The position numbers were made by a program, and so were the translations under genes. The notes beneath the pieces were generated by a model. It saw only the letters and a program-made list of their open reading frames with translations. It made no database searches and was not told the DNA's origin. A stretch of DNA of 64,000 bases, taken from contig JAVSMQ010000001.1 in assembly GCA_032027125.1 (NCBI GenBank), positions 2,766,075 through 2,830,074 of the forward strand. Direction: 5' to 3'. The DNA is from JANJTB01 sp032027125 (GTDB lineage Bacteria > Bacteroidota > Ignavibacteria > Kapaibacteriales > UBA2268). How positions within the stretch are numbered: the first letter of the stretch is position 1; each line of letters opens with the position of its first letter. This document shows positions 51,238 through 59,094 of the stretch, one piece after another.

Positions 51238-51477
51238 ATGACCTATACTATAAAAATAACAGATAATCAAACTGAACTTGCACAAAGTTTATTGTTTTAT
51301 TTAAAATCTCTCGCTAAATCACCGGAGTATTCTTTTTTAGAAATTCAGCACGTTGATGATAACCAATTAGATGATGAACTTATTAAAGAATTGGAACAAA
51401 GATTTGAGCATTATCAAGCAAATAAGAACAATTACAGCGATTGGGAGAATATAAAGCATAAATACATAAATGTATGA
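51238..51477 (+). CDS. Antitoxin partner of RelE/ParE toxin
   Basis: This 79-residue acidic protein directly precedes the toxin with a 4-base ATGA overlap. Its C-terminal half (L-I-K-E-L-E-Q-R-F-E-H-Y and S-D-W-E-N-I-K) fits the toxin-wrapping region of small antitoxins. The assignment rests on position and composition. Confidence 0.7.
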   Translation: MTYTIKITDNQTELAQSLLFYLKSLAKSPEYSFLEIQHVDDNQLDDELIKELEQRFEHYQANKNNYSDWENIKHKYINV

Positions 51478-51776
51478 AAATTAAGTTATCCCCTTATGCT
51501 GAAATTGATTTGCAAGTGAGTATTAATTTCTACAATGAACAAAAAGAGAAATTAGGTTATGAATTTGCAAACGAAGTAAATGATGCATTCGATAGAATAA
51601 AGGATAATTACGAGCAATTCCCAAGAATCCTCAAAGATATGAGAAAAGCAAAAATAAATCGTTTCCCTTATAATATTTTCTTTATTGCCGAAACCCAAAT
51701 CGTATATATTTTAGGAATTTTTCACACAAGCAGAAATCCTAATATAATGAAAAACAGACATAAAATTAAGAAATAA
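51474..51776 (+). CDS. RelE/ParE-family toxin
   Basis: This 100-residue protein shows the RelE/ParE plan: L-S-P-Y-A-E-I-D-L, Y-E-F-A-N-E-V-N-D-A-F-D-R-I, Q-F-P-R-I, R-F-P-Y-N-I-F-F and V-Y-I-L-G-I-F-H-T-S-R-N-P at the end. It forms an operon with the antitoxin gene upstream. It is not closely similar to the toxin at 169-480. Confidence 0.88.
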   Translation: MKIKLSPYAEIDLQVSINFYNEQKEKLGYEFANEVNDAFDRIKDNYEQFPRILKDMRKAKINRFPYNIFFIAETQIVYILGIFHTSRNPNIMKNRHKIKK

Positions 51777-51831
51777 AAAACAAGTCAATCCTATCAATGA
51801 GGCAAGCCTCACTGCTTCCCGTAAAACACAA

Positions 51832-51860
51832 ATGTCCAACATCTACTTGATATTGGACAT
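51832..51860. terminator. Hairpin ATGTCCAA...TTGGACAT between converging genes
   Basis: Perfect 8-base arms (51832-51839 and 51853-51860) lie between the RelE/ParE toxin and the converging gatD gene. It may terminate either. No long T run follows. Confidence 0.55.
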
Positions 51861-51888
51861 CTGATTAGAATTAAAAATAAAATAAATA

Positions 51889-53283
51889 CTATTTTCTGTA
51901 TTTTGAGATAAATTCCTCAACTTCGGGTATGCCGCCCTGCATCACAAGATAGCCGTTTGATGGCTCGCGCTCTGTGATTTCACCATTTACGGGAGTCAGC
52001 ATTATTCTCTGAACTTCATCAAGGTCGGATGTCTGTCCCATTGCCCAGCAGAGTTTCATATATGCAACTTCGGGGAGCATGTTTGCAGTTGGGATAACTC
52101 CTAAGTCCATCATTTCCCTGCCCGTTTCGTAAACGTACATCTGAACGTAACCCCAGATTGTCTGAACTGTCATATAAACAGCTACTCCGGCTTCCTGTGC
52201 ACGTTTGAGTGCAGGATAAAGCGGTTTATTAACGTGACCGAGACCTGTTCCGGCAATTACTATACCCTTGTAGCCTCTTTCAACCATCGAATCAATCATA
52301 TCGGGCATCATATTCGGGTAGTAGTAAATCATTCCTACTCTTTCTTCAAAAAATGGCATCAGCTTGAAATCATTATCTTGACGGCGTTTGTTATAATCAT
52401 GTCTGAGAGGAGTAATTTTCTCTCTGCTAATCATTGCAAGCGGAACGTCGCCTATTGTTCTGAAAGTCGAACGGTATGAAGAGTGCATTTTTCTTACTCT
52501 TGTTCCGCGGTGCAGAAGACCGTAACTATCGGAAGTAGGACCAAACATACAAACCTGAACTTCTGCTATATCTGATTCTGCGGCAGCTTTTACGCTGTGG
52601 ATAAGATTCAGTGCTGCATCGGATGAAGGTCTGTCGGATGACCTCTGCGAACCAACCATAACTATAGGAATCGGTGAATTCTGAATCATAAATGATAAAA
52701 TAGCTGCTGTGTGGTGCATTGTATCAGTGCCGTGACCGATAACAATACCATGAACGCCGTTATCAATTTCTTCGGCGATGGCATTTGCTGTTCCAATCCA
52801 TTGTGCAGGACCCATATTTTCGCTGAAAACACCGTATAATTTGACGGTTTCAAGATTACAGTAATCAGCAAGTTCAGGAACCGAACCATATAACTCTCCG
52901 GGAGAAAATGCCGGAATTACAGCACCTGTACGGTAGTCGAGACGGCTTGCAATTGTACCGCCGGTACCGAATAGTTTTACGCGGGGTTTATTTTTTGCAT
53001 AAGGAAATTCTTTTTCAGGAATTTTGTAATTTGCAATTTTACGCCCTTTTATATTTATATCTGTTATTTTTTCAGCACGGATACCGATATTGTAACCGGT
53101 TGCCATTTTAATCACTAAATGCTTATCATCGGAAGTTTCGGAGCGGGGAAGTATTGTACCCGAATAAAATGAACCTTCATTGGTTGACACATCAATATCA
53201 CACCAGACTAAAGCATTGAATTTCTTTAACACATCGAGCGTTATGCCTGAATATCCTTTATATAATTCTTTGTCATCCATCAC
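51889..53283 (-). CDS. gatD: Glutamyl-tRNA(Gln) amidotransferase subunit D
   Basis: This 464-residue protein has an N-terminal domain of about 95 residues followed by an L-asparaginase-type domain. The catalytic set is present: T110 in G-T-G-G-T-I-A, T186 and D187 in G-H-G-T-D-T-M-H and K265 in R-G-T-R-V-R-K-M. The extra N-terminal domain and R-S-S-D-R-P-S-S-D-A distinguish GatD from plain asparaginases. GatD releases ammonia from Gln or Asn and passes it to GatE for Glu-tRNA(Gln) transamidation. It is translated after gatE with a 4-base overlap. GatDE is regarded as the archaeal enzyme. Confidence 0.92.
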   Translation of the reverse strand: MMDDKELYKGYSGITLDVLKKFNALVWCDIDVSTNEGSFYSGTILPRSETSDDKHLVIKMATGYNIGIRAEKITDINIKGRKIANYKIPEKEFPYAKNKPRVKLFGTGGTIASRLDYRTGAVIPAFSPGELYGSVPELADYCNLETVKLYGVFSENMGPAQWIGTANAIAEEIDNGVHGIVIGHGTDTMHHTAAILSFMIQNSPIPIVMVGSQRSSDRPSSDAALNLIHSVKAAAESDIAEVQVCMFGPTSDSYGLLHRGTRVRKMHSSYRSTFRTIGDVPLAMISREKITPLRHDYNKRRQDNDFKLMPFFEERVGMIYYYPNMMPDMIDSMVERGYKGIVIAGTGLGHVNKPLYPALKRAQEAGVAVYMTVQTIWGYVQMYVYETGREMMDLGVIPTANMLPEVAYMKLCWAMGQTSDLDEVQRIMLTPVNGEITEREPSNGYLVMQGGIPEVEEFISKYRK

Positions 53284-55211
53284 ATAATCTCCGCATTAAA
53301 TTTTTCAATTATCAATTTTTCGACCATTTCCCCTTCAGCTCTTCCACGCAGGTCGTCCATAACTAATCCCATAAAAATTTCCTGTTTGTTATCGGGATTT
53401 AAAATATTAATATGATTCATTTGAATTAAACCCGCATTTACTCTTGATGTAATTTCATGTTCGGTGCAGGGTACAGGGAACAGGTCTTCAATCAGTTTGC
53501 CGCTGCTGAGAAAATCTTCGAGAATAAAGATAATTGATTCTTTAATAATTCTTTTGTTTTTTAATGCGGCAAAAATTGTCAAAAATACTTCATTATTGAG
53601 TTTAGCGATTTTTAAGCCTTTTTTCTTAAGCTTTTTCGGGAACTGAATAATTACAGTTGATGCAATTTTCGGGTCAATACCAATCTCGCTTACTGCAAAG
53701 TCAAATGTTTTGGCAAACCGCGAAACAGCCAAATCAGTAATCAGGTCGGCAGGGACTCCCATTTGGGCATATCTGTCCTCACGCAGCCAAAACTGCTCGG
53801 GCATTTGTGCTCTGATTGCTGTAAGCCTTTCAGTTGTAATTGGTACGGGCGGTAAATCTGTATCGGGATACATTCTTTCCGGTCCGGGCAGTATACGTTC
53901 AAAACCGTTTGTGCCATCTCGGAATGCCTGACGTGTTTCCGATGGTATGCCGATTGTTGCTTCTTTACAGCGGATAATTATTTCTTTTGCACCGGTTTCT
54001 GCATCCATTTCAGAACCCCAAACAACGACGAGTGCATCGTCAGAAGTTGCCCCCATAGTTTTTTTTAGTGAATTCCATTCGGCAGAAGAAATATTTTCGC
54101 CCACATTATCGGAATGTATGATATTTGGAAGTGTTGTGAGGCAGGCTATTACTCTTACTCTGTCGGAAATTTCTTTTGAGAAATAAGTATCAGTCTGAGT
54201 CTGCCATTTCAAGAATCCGCTAAAACCTTTTAGTATGATACAGTTCGCTTTTCCGCCGTTACGAATACTTTCGGACAATGGGCTGTAATGGCTCTTTCTG
54301 AATAATTTAGTAACATCTTTGTATTCTGCTTTGAACGTATCTTCAGTAATACCCTTGTTTTTCAGAGCTTCACGCAGACGGAGCAGATTCCACTGACGCA
54401 TTGCTTCATTATATGTCAGCAGAGGAATTCTTTTTATATTCGGAACGCCTTTAATTTCGATTCTGGTTCCGCCTGTTACAGAAACATTGACATCCTCTCT
54501 GCCGGCACCGATACCTGTTCTTACTTTGCCTGTTGAGCGTACAAGTCTGCGGAGAATATTATTTACTTCAGCAACTTCCTGTGGTGTTTTCATTTCAGGA
54601 TAGGTTACAGTTTCAATAAGCGGCATACCAAGTCTGTCTGTAATATAAACACGTTTGTGACCTATATCGCTGATTTCACGGCAGGAATCTTCCTCGATGG
54701 ACATTTGAATCAAATTGATAACTTTATCCTTGTAGGGAATTTTACCGCCGACGCAGGTAATTGCAGTTCTCTGAAAACCTGTTGGTATTGAGCCGTCCAG
54801 ATACTGCTTACGTGCAATGTGCAGCTCATCAACTACATAACCGCCGAACAGCATACCGACTTCGAGAGCTATATCAAGCGCCTGGTCATTTATCAGAAAC
54901 GGGGGAGTATCATCCATTTCGTAAGTACAGACAGTATCGTAATGTATTCGGTAAATAATATCTTTTTTGGTCTTAAATTCCATCAATGCAGTGCCGTCAT
55001 ACTCACCGAGTTCAGAAAGAGTGGGACGCATGTGCCTCAAAATCTCAGCATGATAGGAACTCTGGAATTTGCCTGCAGGACAGCGGCAGAAAAGTTTCTT
55101 TTCGGTTAGAAGCTGTTGATGAACCTCAAGTCCTGACTTAAAACCTACTCTTTCATAATCTTCGGGGGTCATTTCCTCGAAAGGTTTGAAAATAAAATCA
55201 TATTCAGACAT
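53280..55211 (-). CDS. gatE: Glutamyl-tRNA(Gln) amidotransferase subunit E
   Basis: This protein of about 643 residues has the GatB/GatE cradle domain beginning G-L-E-V-H-Q-Q-L with zinc-type C-R-C, then Y-P-E-M-K-T-P, R-T-G-I-G-A-G-R-E-D-V-N-V-S and I-E-I-K-G-V. The AspRS-like insertion specific to GatE is present (about 270-420), followed by G-P-E-R-M-Y-P-D-T-D-L-P and a C-terminal YqeY-like tail. GatE activates Glu-tRNA(Gln) and binds the tRNA. The start is the ATG at 55211, with a purine-rich stretch before it, rather than the ATG 6 codons upstream (55229). It forms an operon with gatD. Confidence 0.92.
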   Translation of the reverse strand: MSEYDFIFKPFEEMTPEDYERVGFKSGLEVHQQLLTEKKLFCRCPAGKFQSSYHAEILRHMRPTLSELGEYDGTALMEFKTKKDIIYRIHYDTVCTYEMDDTPPFLINDQALDIALEVGMLFGGYVVDELHIARKQYLDGSIPTGFQRTAITCVGGKIPYKDKVINLIQMSIEEDSCREISDIGHKRVYITDRLGMPLIETVTYPEMKTPQEVAEVNNILRRLVRSTGKVRTGIGAGREDVNVSVTGGTRIEIKGVPNIKRIPLLTYNEAMRQWNLLRLREALKNKGITEDTFKAEYKDVTKLFRKSHYSPLSESIRNGGKANCIILKGFSGFLKWQTQTDTYFSKEISDRVRVIACLTTLPNIIHSDNVGENISSAEWNSLKKTMGATSDDALVVVWGSEMDAETGAKEIIIRCKEATIGIPSETRQAFRDGTNGFERILPGPERMYPDTDLPPVPITTERLTAIRAQMPEQFWLREDRYAQMGVPADLITDLAVSRFAKTFDFAVSEIGIDPKIASTVIIQFPKKLKKKGLKIAKLNNEVFLTIFAALKNKRIIKESIIFILEDFLSSGKLIEDLFPVPCTEHEITSRVNAGLIQMNHINILNPDNKQEIFMGLVMDDLRGRAEGEMVEKLIIEKFNAEIM

Positions 55212-55482
55212 AACAGAACCTTTTTTCATTCATTTCTTATCAAAATTATCTTATATGAAAATTCCCAAATAATATTTATGAATTTTCACTTTTATGAGAA
55301 CTCAAAATTACGAAAAATAAAGAACTTTTAATAATTTTAATTCATATAATGAATAAAAATGGCAGCATGAATAGTGGAAATTATTGATTTGAATTGAAAA
55401 ATAATTATTTTATGGTAATTGCAATAAAAATATTATTAATTTGTTTATAGAATCATGTATTTTAATTGTATAAGTAAGTAAT

Positions 55483-55755
55483 ATGCCTTTAATTTCTTCA
55501 TTTTATGGAATTTTAATTTATCTTTATGCAGAAACCGGGGTTAAGCATAATAAACCGCATGTTCATGCTAAATATAATGAATTTGAACTTGTTATAGGTT
55601 TTGAAGGTGAAATTCTTGCCGGAAGTGAAAAATTTCCTGTTAAACAAAGAAAACTTGTTGAAGCATGGGTTGCAATACATTCGGATGAGTTGAAAGCTGC
55701 ATGGATTGCTTGGAATCAAGACGGTGAAAAAATCAAAATCAAAGGATTGGAATAA
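55483..55755 (+). CDS. DUF4160 protein
   Basis: This 90-residue protein begins M-P-L-I-S-S-F-Y-G-I-L-I and contains K-P-H-V-H-A-K-Y and a late W-V-A-I-H-S-D-E-L, the DUF4160 pattern. The following DUF2442 gene starts 2 bases after its stop. This pairing is recurrent in bacteria and has been suggested to be toxin-antitoxin-like, but I do not know of proof. Confidence 0.88.
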   Translation: MPLISSFYGILIYLYAETGVKHNKPHVHAKYNEFELVIGFEGEILAGSEKFPVKQRKLVEAWVAIHSDELKAAWIAWNQDGEKIKIKGLE

Positions 55756-55757
55756 AA

Positions 55758-56003
55758 ATGTTACGACCTACACCAATTGAAGTAAAAGCTACAAATGATT
55801 ACAAATTACTTATAACGTTTGATAATAAAGAAGTTAAATTATTTGATGCAAAGTATTTGTTATCGCTTAAACCATATTTACCACTAAATAATAAAGCTTT
55901 TTTCAGTACTGCACGCACTAATGGAATTTCCATTGAGTGGTCTGATGATGTGGATATTTGCCCGGATGAATTATATTATAATAGTACTCCGGTAGATAAA
56001 TAA
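55758..56003 (+). CDS. DUF2442 protein
   Basis: This 81-residue protein reads P-T-P-I-E-V-K-A, Y-K-L-L-I-T-F-D-N-K-E-V-K-L-F-D and I-E-W-S-D-D-V-D-I-C-P-D-E-L-Y, the DUF2442 pattern. It forms a two-gene unit with the DUF4160 gene upstream. Confidence 0.88.
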   Translation: MLRPTPIEVKATNDYKLLITFDNKEVKLFDAKYLLSLKPYLPLNNKAFFSTARTNGISIEWSDDVDICPDELYYNSTPVDK

Positions 56004-56020
56004 AACAATTTTAGAAATTG

Positions 56021-56063
56021 ACTTTATTTTTGAATTGATTATTTGAATCAACCCTTCCGAAGG
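56021..56063 (+). pseudogene. Sorting-domain 3' scar 4 with palindrome
   Basis: The sequence ACTTTATTTTTGAATTGATT followed by GAATCAACCC and the palindrome matches the last codons (T-L-F-L-N), stop and downstream palindrome of T9SS cargo paralogue A at 22026-22068 almost base for base. Only five codons of the gene remain, so it is a small duplicated or left-over 3' end. Confidence 0.55.
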
Positions 56064-56082
56064 TTTGATACTTTCGGGAGGG
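56052..56082. repeat. CCTTCCGAAGG palindrome, copy 5 (degenerate right arm)
   Basis: CCCTTCCGAAGG (56052-56063) faces CTTTCGGGAGGG (56071-56082). The right arm has two changes, so the stem is weaker than in the other four copies. Confidence 0.7.
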
Positions 56083-56250
56083 TATTAGTGGGATTGTAAT
56101 ATTAATTCCTTCTTTCATCGTAATTTGTTCATTGAATAAAGAAAAAAATATAAAAAATCACACTTATTAAATAATATATTTTGCATTTAATCGAAATAAT
56201 TCTTAATTTCGTAAAGATTTGGCATAATATTTTCTAAGCGGTTTTTTTTT

Positions 56251-56814
56251 ATGATGTTAATAAACGATATTTTAGTAGATGAAAAGATAGCTGAAACACA
56301 TTTTAGCTGTGATTTGACTAAATGTAAGGGTGCTTGCTGTACATCGCCGGGAGAGTACGGCGCTCCGGTTTTGGAAGAAGAAATCAAGGCTATTCAGGAG
56401 TCTTTAGCTGCTGCTATGGAATATCTTTCCCCTGAATCCATAGCCGCTATTGAAAAAGATGGTTTTGTAAAAGGCAGCGATGATGAGTACCATACAGTTT
56501 GTATTGATGATAAAGACTGCGTTTTTGTCTATTACTCCGGCGACATAGCTCTCTGCAGTATGGAAAAGGCTTTTTTAGATGGTAAAACAAAATTCAGAAA
56601 ACCTGTTTCATGTCATTTATTCCCAATTAGAGTCACCGATTTCGGCGGTAAATATCTTTACTATGAAAAGATAAAAGAGTGTAATCCTGCTTTGGAAAAC
56701 GGTAAAAAACGCAATCTGAAAATATATGAATCTGTTAAGGATGCCGTAGTCAGGTCTCAGGGGCAGGAGTGGTATGATGAATATGTCAGACAAATTTCGG
56801 AAATTGATAATTAA
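56251..56814 (+). CDS. DUF3109 cysteine-rich protein
   Basis: This 187-residue protein has the DUF3109 pattern: F-S-C-D-L-T-K-C-K-G-A-C-C near the start, then D-K-D-C-V-F-V, A-L-C-S-M-E-K-A-F and V-S-C-H-L-F-P-I-R. The spaced cysteines resemble metal- or Fe-S-binding families of the YkgJ type. Its role is unknown. It is 3 bases upstream of rpoN, so the two are co-transcribed, a link worth noting. Confidence 0.85.
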   Translation: MMLINDILVDEKIAETHFSCDLTKCKGACCTSPGEYGAPVLEEEIKAIQESLAAAMEYLSPESIAAIEKDGFVKGSDDEYHTVCIDDKDCVFVYYSGDIALCSMEKAFLDGKTKFRKPVSCHLFPIRVTDFGGKYLYYEKIKECNPALENGKKRNLKIYESVKDAVVRSQGQEWYDEYVRQISEIDN

Positions 56815-56817
56815 AAT

Positions 56818-58584
56818 ATGAAACTTTCACTTGATTTACGGACATCTTTAACCCAAACCCTGACACCGCAACAGATTCAGTATCTGAAGATGCTGCAATT
56901 ACCATTAATTCAGCTTGAACAGTATCTTCAGCAGGAAATTGAACAAAACCCCATGCTTGAGGATGCCAATAATCCCGAGATTGATGTTTTCGATTACGAT
57001 GATGATTCCTCGGTCATTAAAGAACCTGCAAGTGAAATATTTGAAAGTTTTCATGAATCAGACGGCGATGATTCGTTCGATGATTCTCATGCCTTCGTAC
57101 CTGATGATGACCCTATTCTAAAATCGAGTTATGATGACGACCCTGACCCTTTCGACCTCTACAGTATGGTTTGGCAGGATGATTCGGAACTGGCTCTTGG
57201 CGGCAACGACAATTATGGCGACGAAGACCAGCCCCACTTTCAGATAAAATCATATACGAGTTTGGAGGAGGACTTAATTCAGCAGCTCAATATGATTCAT
57301 CTGACCGAAGAAGAAAATATTCTTGGCAGATATATAATCGGTAATATTGACGATGACGGTTATCTCCGAAGGGAACTCGAGGATATTATTAATGATACGA
57401 ATTCATTTATTGACGAAACAAATTTTAGTGTCCGGCATAAAGTCTATCAGGACAAGATTGAAGAAAAAGAAAGAAACGGTACCAATCCGGCGTCTTTTTA
57501 TTCAATCAGTGATGAAAGTATAAAAATTCTCGAGAGTGCTAAAAAGCTGAATTCAGAAAACGATGAAATTGGTATAATTAATAATACGGATTCTGCAGAT
57601 TCGGCATCCGGCAATTCAGACGGGTTAAAATTTCTTAAACATGTTACTTTTGATGATGCAGAAAAAGTTCTGGCAATCATTCAGTCATTAGACCCTCCCG
57701 GTATTGCTTCACGTGATATCAGAGAGTGTCTGGTGTCTCAGTGCAAGTCAATTTCTAATCCCAATGATGCACAGCAGCTTGCATTAAGAATTCTCAGTGA
57801 TGCCTACGAGCCGTTTATCAAAAAGCATTATCAGGTTATAATCAAGCAGCTCGGCATTACCGAAGATGACATAAAAGCCGCTCTGGAAGTTATCAAAAGA
57901 TTGAACCCTAAGCCCGGTGGGGGAGATTCTCATGCTGAATTAAATACGGTTATTCCTGACTTCGTTGTCGAGACTGATGAGGATACCGATGAATTGATGA
58001 TTTCATTAAACGATAACCGGCTGCCAAATCTGAAACTCAGCAAGGCTTATGAAACCCTTCAGCGGGATGCAAAACTTAAAAAGTATAACAAGGAAACTAA
58101 AAACTGGATTCGCGGCAAAAGAGAAGATGCAAAGTTTATGATTCAGGCTGTTAAACAGCGTAAAAATACTATGCTTAGAGTTATGACGGCTATTGCTACA
58201 CTTCAGAAAGACTTCTTTTTTGAGGGTAAATCCGGTCTGAAACCATTAATTTATAAGGATATTGCAGAAGAAACCGCTTTGGATATCTCGACAGTCTGCA
58301 GAATTGTAAACGGCAAATATGTCCAAACTGAATTCGGCACTTATGAACTGAAATATTTTTTTAGTGAATCTCTTGTTACTGATGACGGGCAGGATATTTC
58401 GACAACAATCATTAAGGAAAAAATCAGAGCGATGATCGAATCCGAAACAAAGGATAAACCTTTCAGCGATGAACTTATAAGTAAAATACTGAAAGAATCC
58501 GGTTTTAATGTTGCAAGAAGAACTGTTGCCAAATACCGTGAACAATTGAAGATACCCGTTGCAAGGCTCAGAGTAGAGATTTAG
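56818..58584 (+). CDS. rpoN: RNA polymerase sigma-54 factor
   Basis: This 588-residue protein begins L-T-Q-T-L-T-P-Q-Q-I-Q-Y-L-K-M-L-Q-L, the Gln/Leu-rich region I, followed by a long acidic region II (about 50-140), core-binding region with G-N-I-D-D-D-G-Y-L and a further acidic insert (about 222-270). The C-terminus has the RpoN box A-R-R-T-V-A-K-Y-R-E at 566-575. Sigma-54 directs RNA polymerase to -24/-12 promoters and needs an AAA+ activator. It is longer than the typical 480 residues because of the two acidic segments. No activator gene is in this window. Confidence 0.96.
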   Translation: MKLSLDLRTSLTQTLTPQQIQYLKMLQLPLIQLEQYLQQEIEQNPMLEDANNPEIDVFDYDDDSSVIKEPASEIFESFHESDGDDSFDDSHAFVPDDDPILKSSYDDDPDPFDLYSMVWQDDSELALGGNDNYGDEDQPHFQIKSYTSLEEDLIQQLNMIHLTEEENILGRYIIGNIDDDGYLRRELEDIINDTNSFIDETNFSVRHKVYQDKIEEKERNGTNPASFYSISDESIKILESAKKLNSENDEIGIINNTDSADSASGNSDGLKFLKHVTFDDAEKVLAIIQSLDPPGIASRDIRECLVSQCKSISNPNDAQQLALRILSDAYEPFIKKHYQVIIKQLGITEDDIKAALEVIKRLNPKPGGGDSHAELNTVIPDFVVETDEDTDELMISLNDNRLPNLKLSKAYETLQRDAKLKKYNKETKNWIRGKREDAKFMIQAVKQRKNTMLRVMTAIATLQKDFFFEGKSGLKPLIYKDIAEETALDISTVCRIVNGKYVQTEFGTYELKYFFSESLVTDDGQDISTTIIKEKIRAMIESETKDKPFSDELISKILKESGFNVARRTVAKYREQLKIPVARLRVEI

Positions 58585-59094
58585 AATAAGAAATTTATTA
58601 ACCATACGGAAGGTTGAAAAGGATGTGGATTCCGGCGGGTTATACTCTTTCTTTATCTCGTAGAGATTGAATTGTGGTAACATGAGCAATGCCTAATTGA
58701 TTATTATCTCGTAGAGATTATATTTTTTTACCATAATTCTACCTCTACGAGGTAGTCATGTTCATTGGGATGCGTTTAGTTACCATAATTCCACTCCTAA
58801 CGGAGTTGGTTCTTTGAATGTCTTTCGATAATCATTTGCTATAAACATACAACTCTTTCAGAGTTGAAATCAATTCAGCATTCAACATTCAGCATTCATC
58901 ATTAGCTTCGCTGGTCTTCGACTTCAGAATTCAAAAACCTTTTTCTACTAACAGTTAACTTTTTCAGAGTTGAATTAAAACGTTCGTATAATCTTTTATG
59001 ATAATAAATTGAGTTTGTATCTTTTTTCTAATTAAACTTGAATATTTTTTCTTAATTTAGCAGAATAATTAAGTAATATTTAGAAAAAAGTAAA
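58585..59094. other. Intergenic region rich in short degenerate repeats
   Basis: This 510-base stretch contains no gene. It has repeated short motifs: TCTCGTAGAGATT twice, CCTCTACGAGGT, ACTCCTAACGGAGTT, and CTTTCAGAGTTGAA/CTTTTTCAGAGTTGAA, plus two GGTAACATG/TTACCATAATTC pairs. A piece near 58910 (TTAGCTTCGCTGGTCTTCGA) resembles the middle of the repeat at 35789-35948. The last 100 AT-rich bases probably hold the promoter of the next gene. Confidence 0.6.

Noticed and set aside
55483..56003. Proven toxin-antitoxin assignment for DUF4160/DUF2442
   Set aside because: The pairing is recurrent but I know of no experimental proof, so it was left as a DUF pair.
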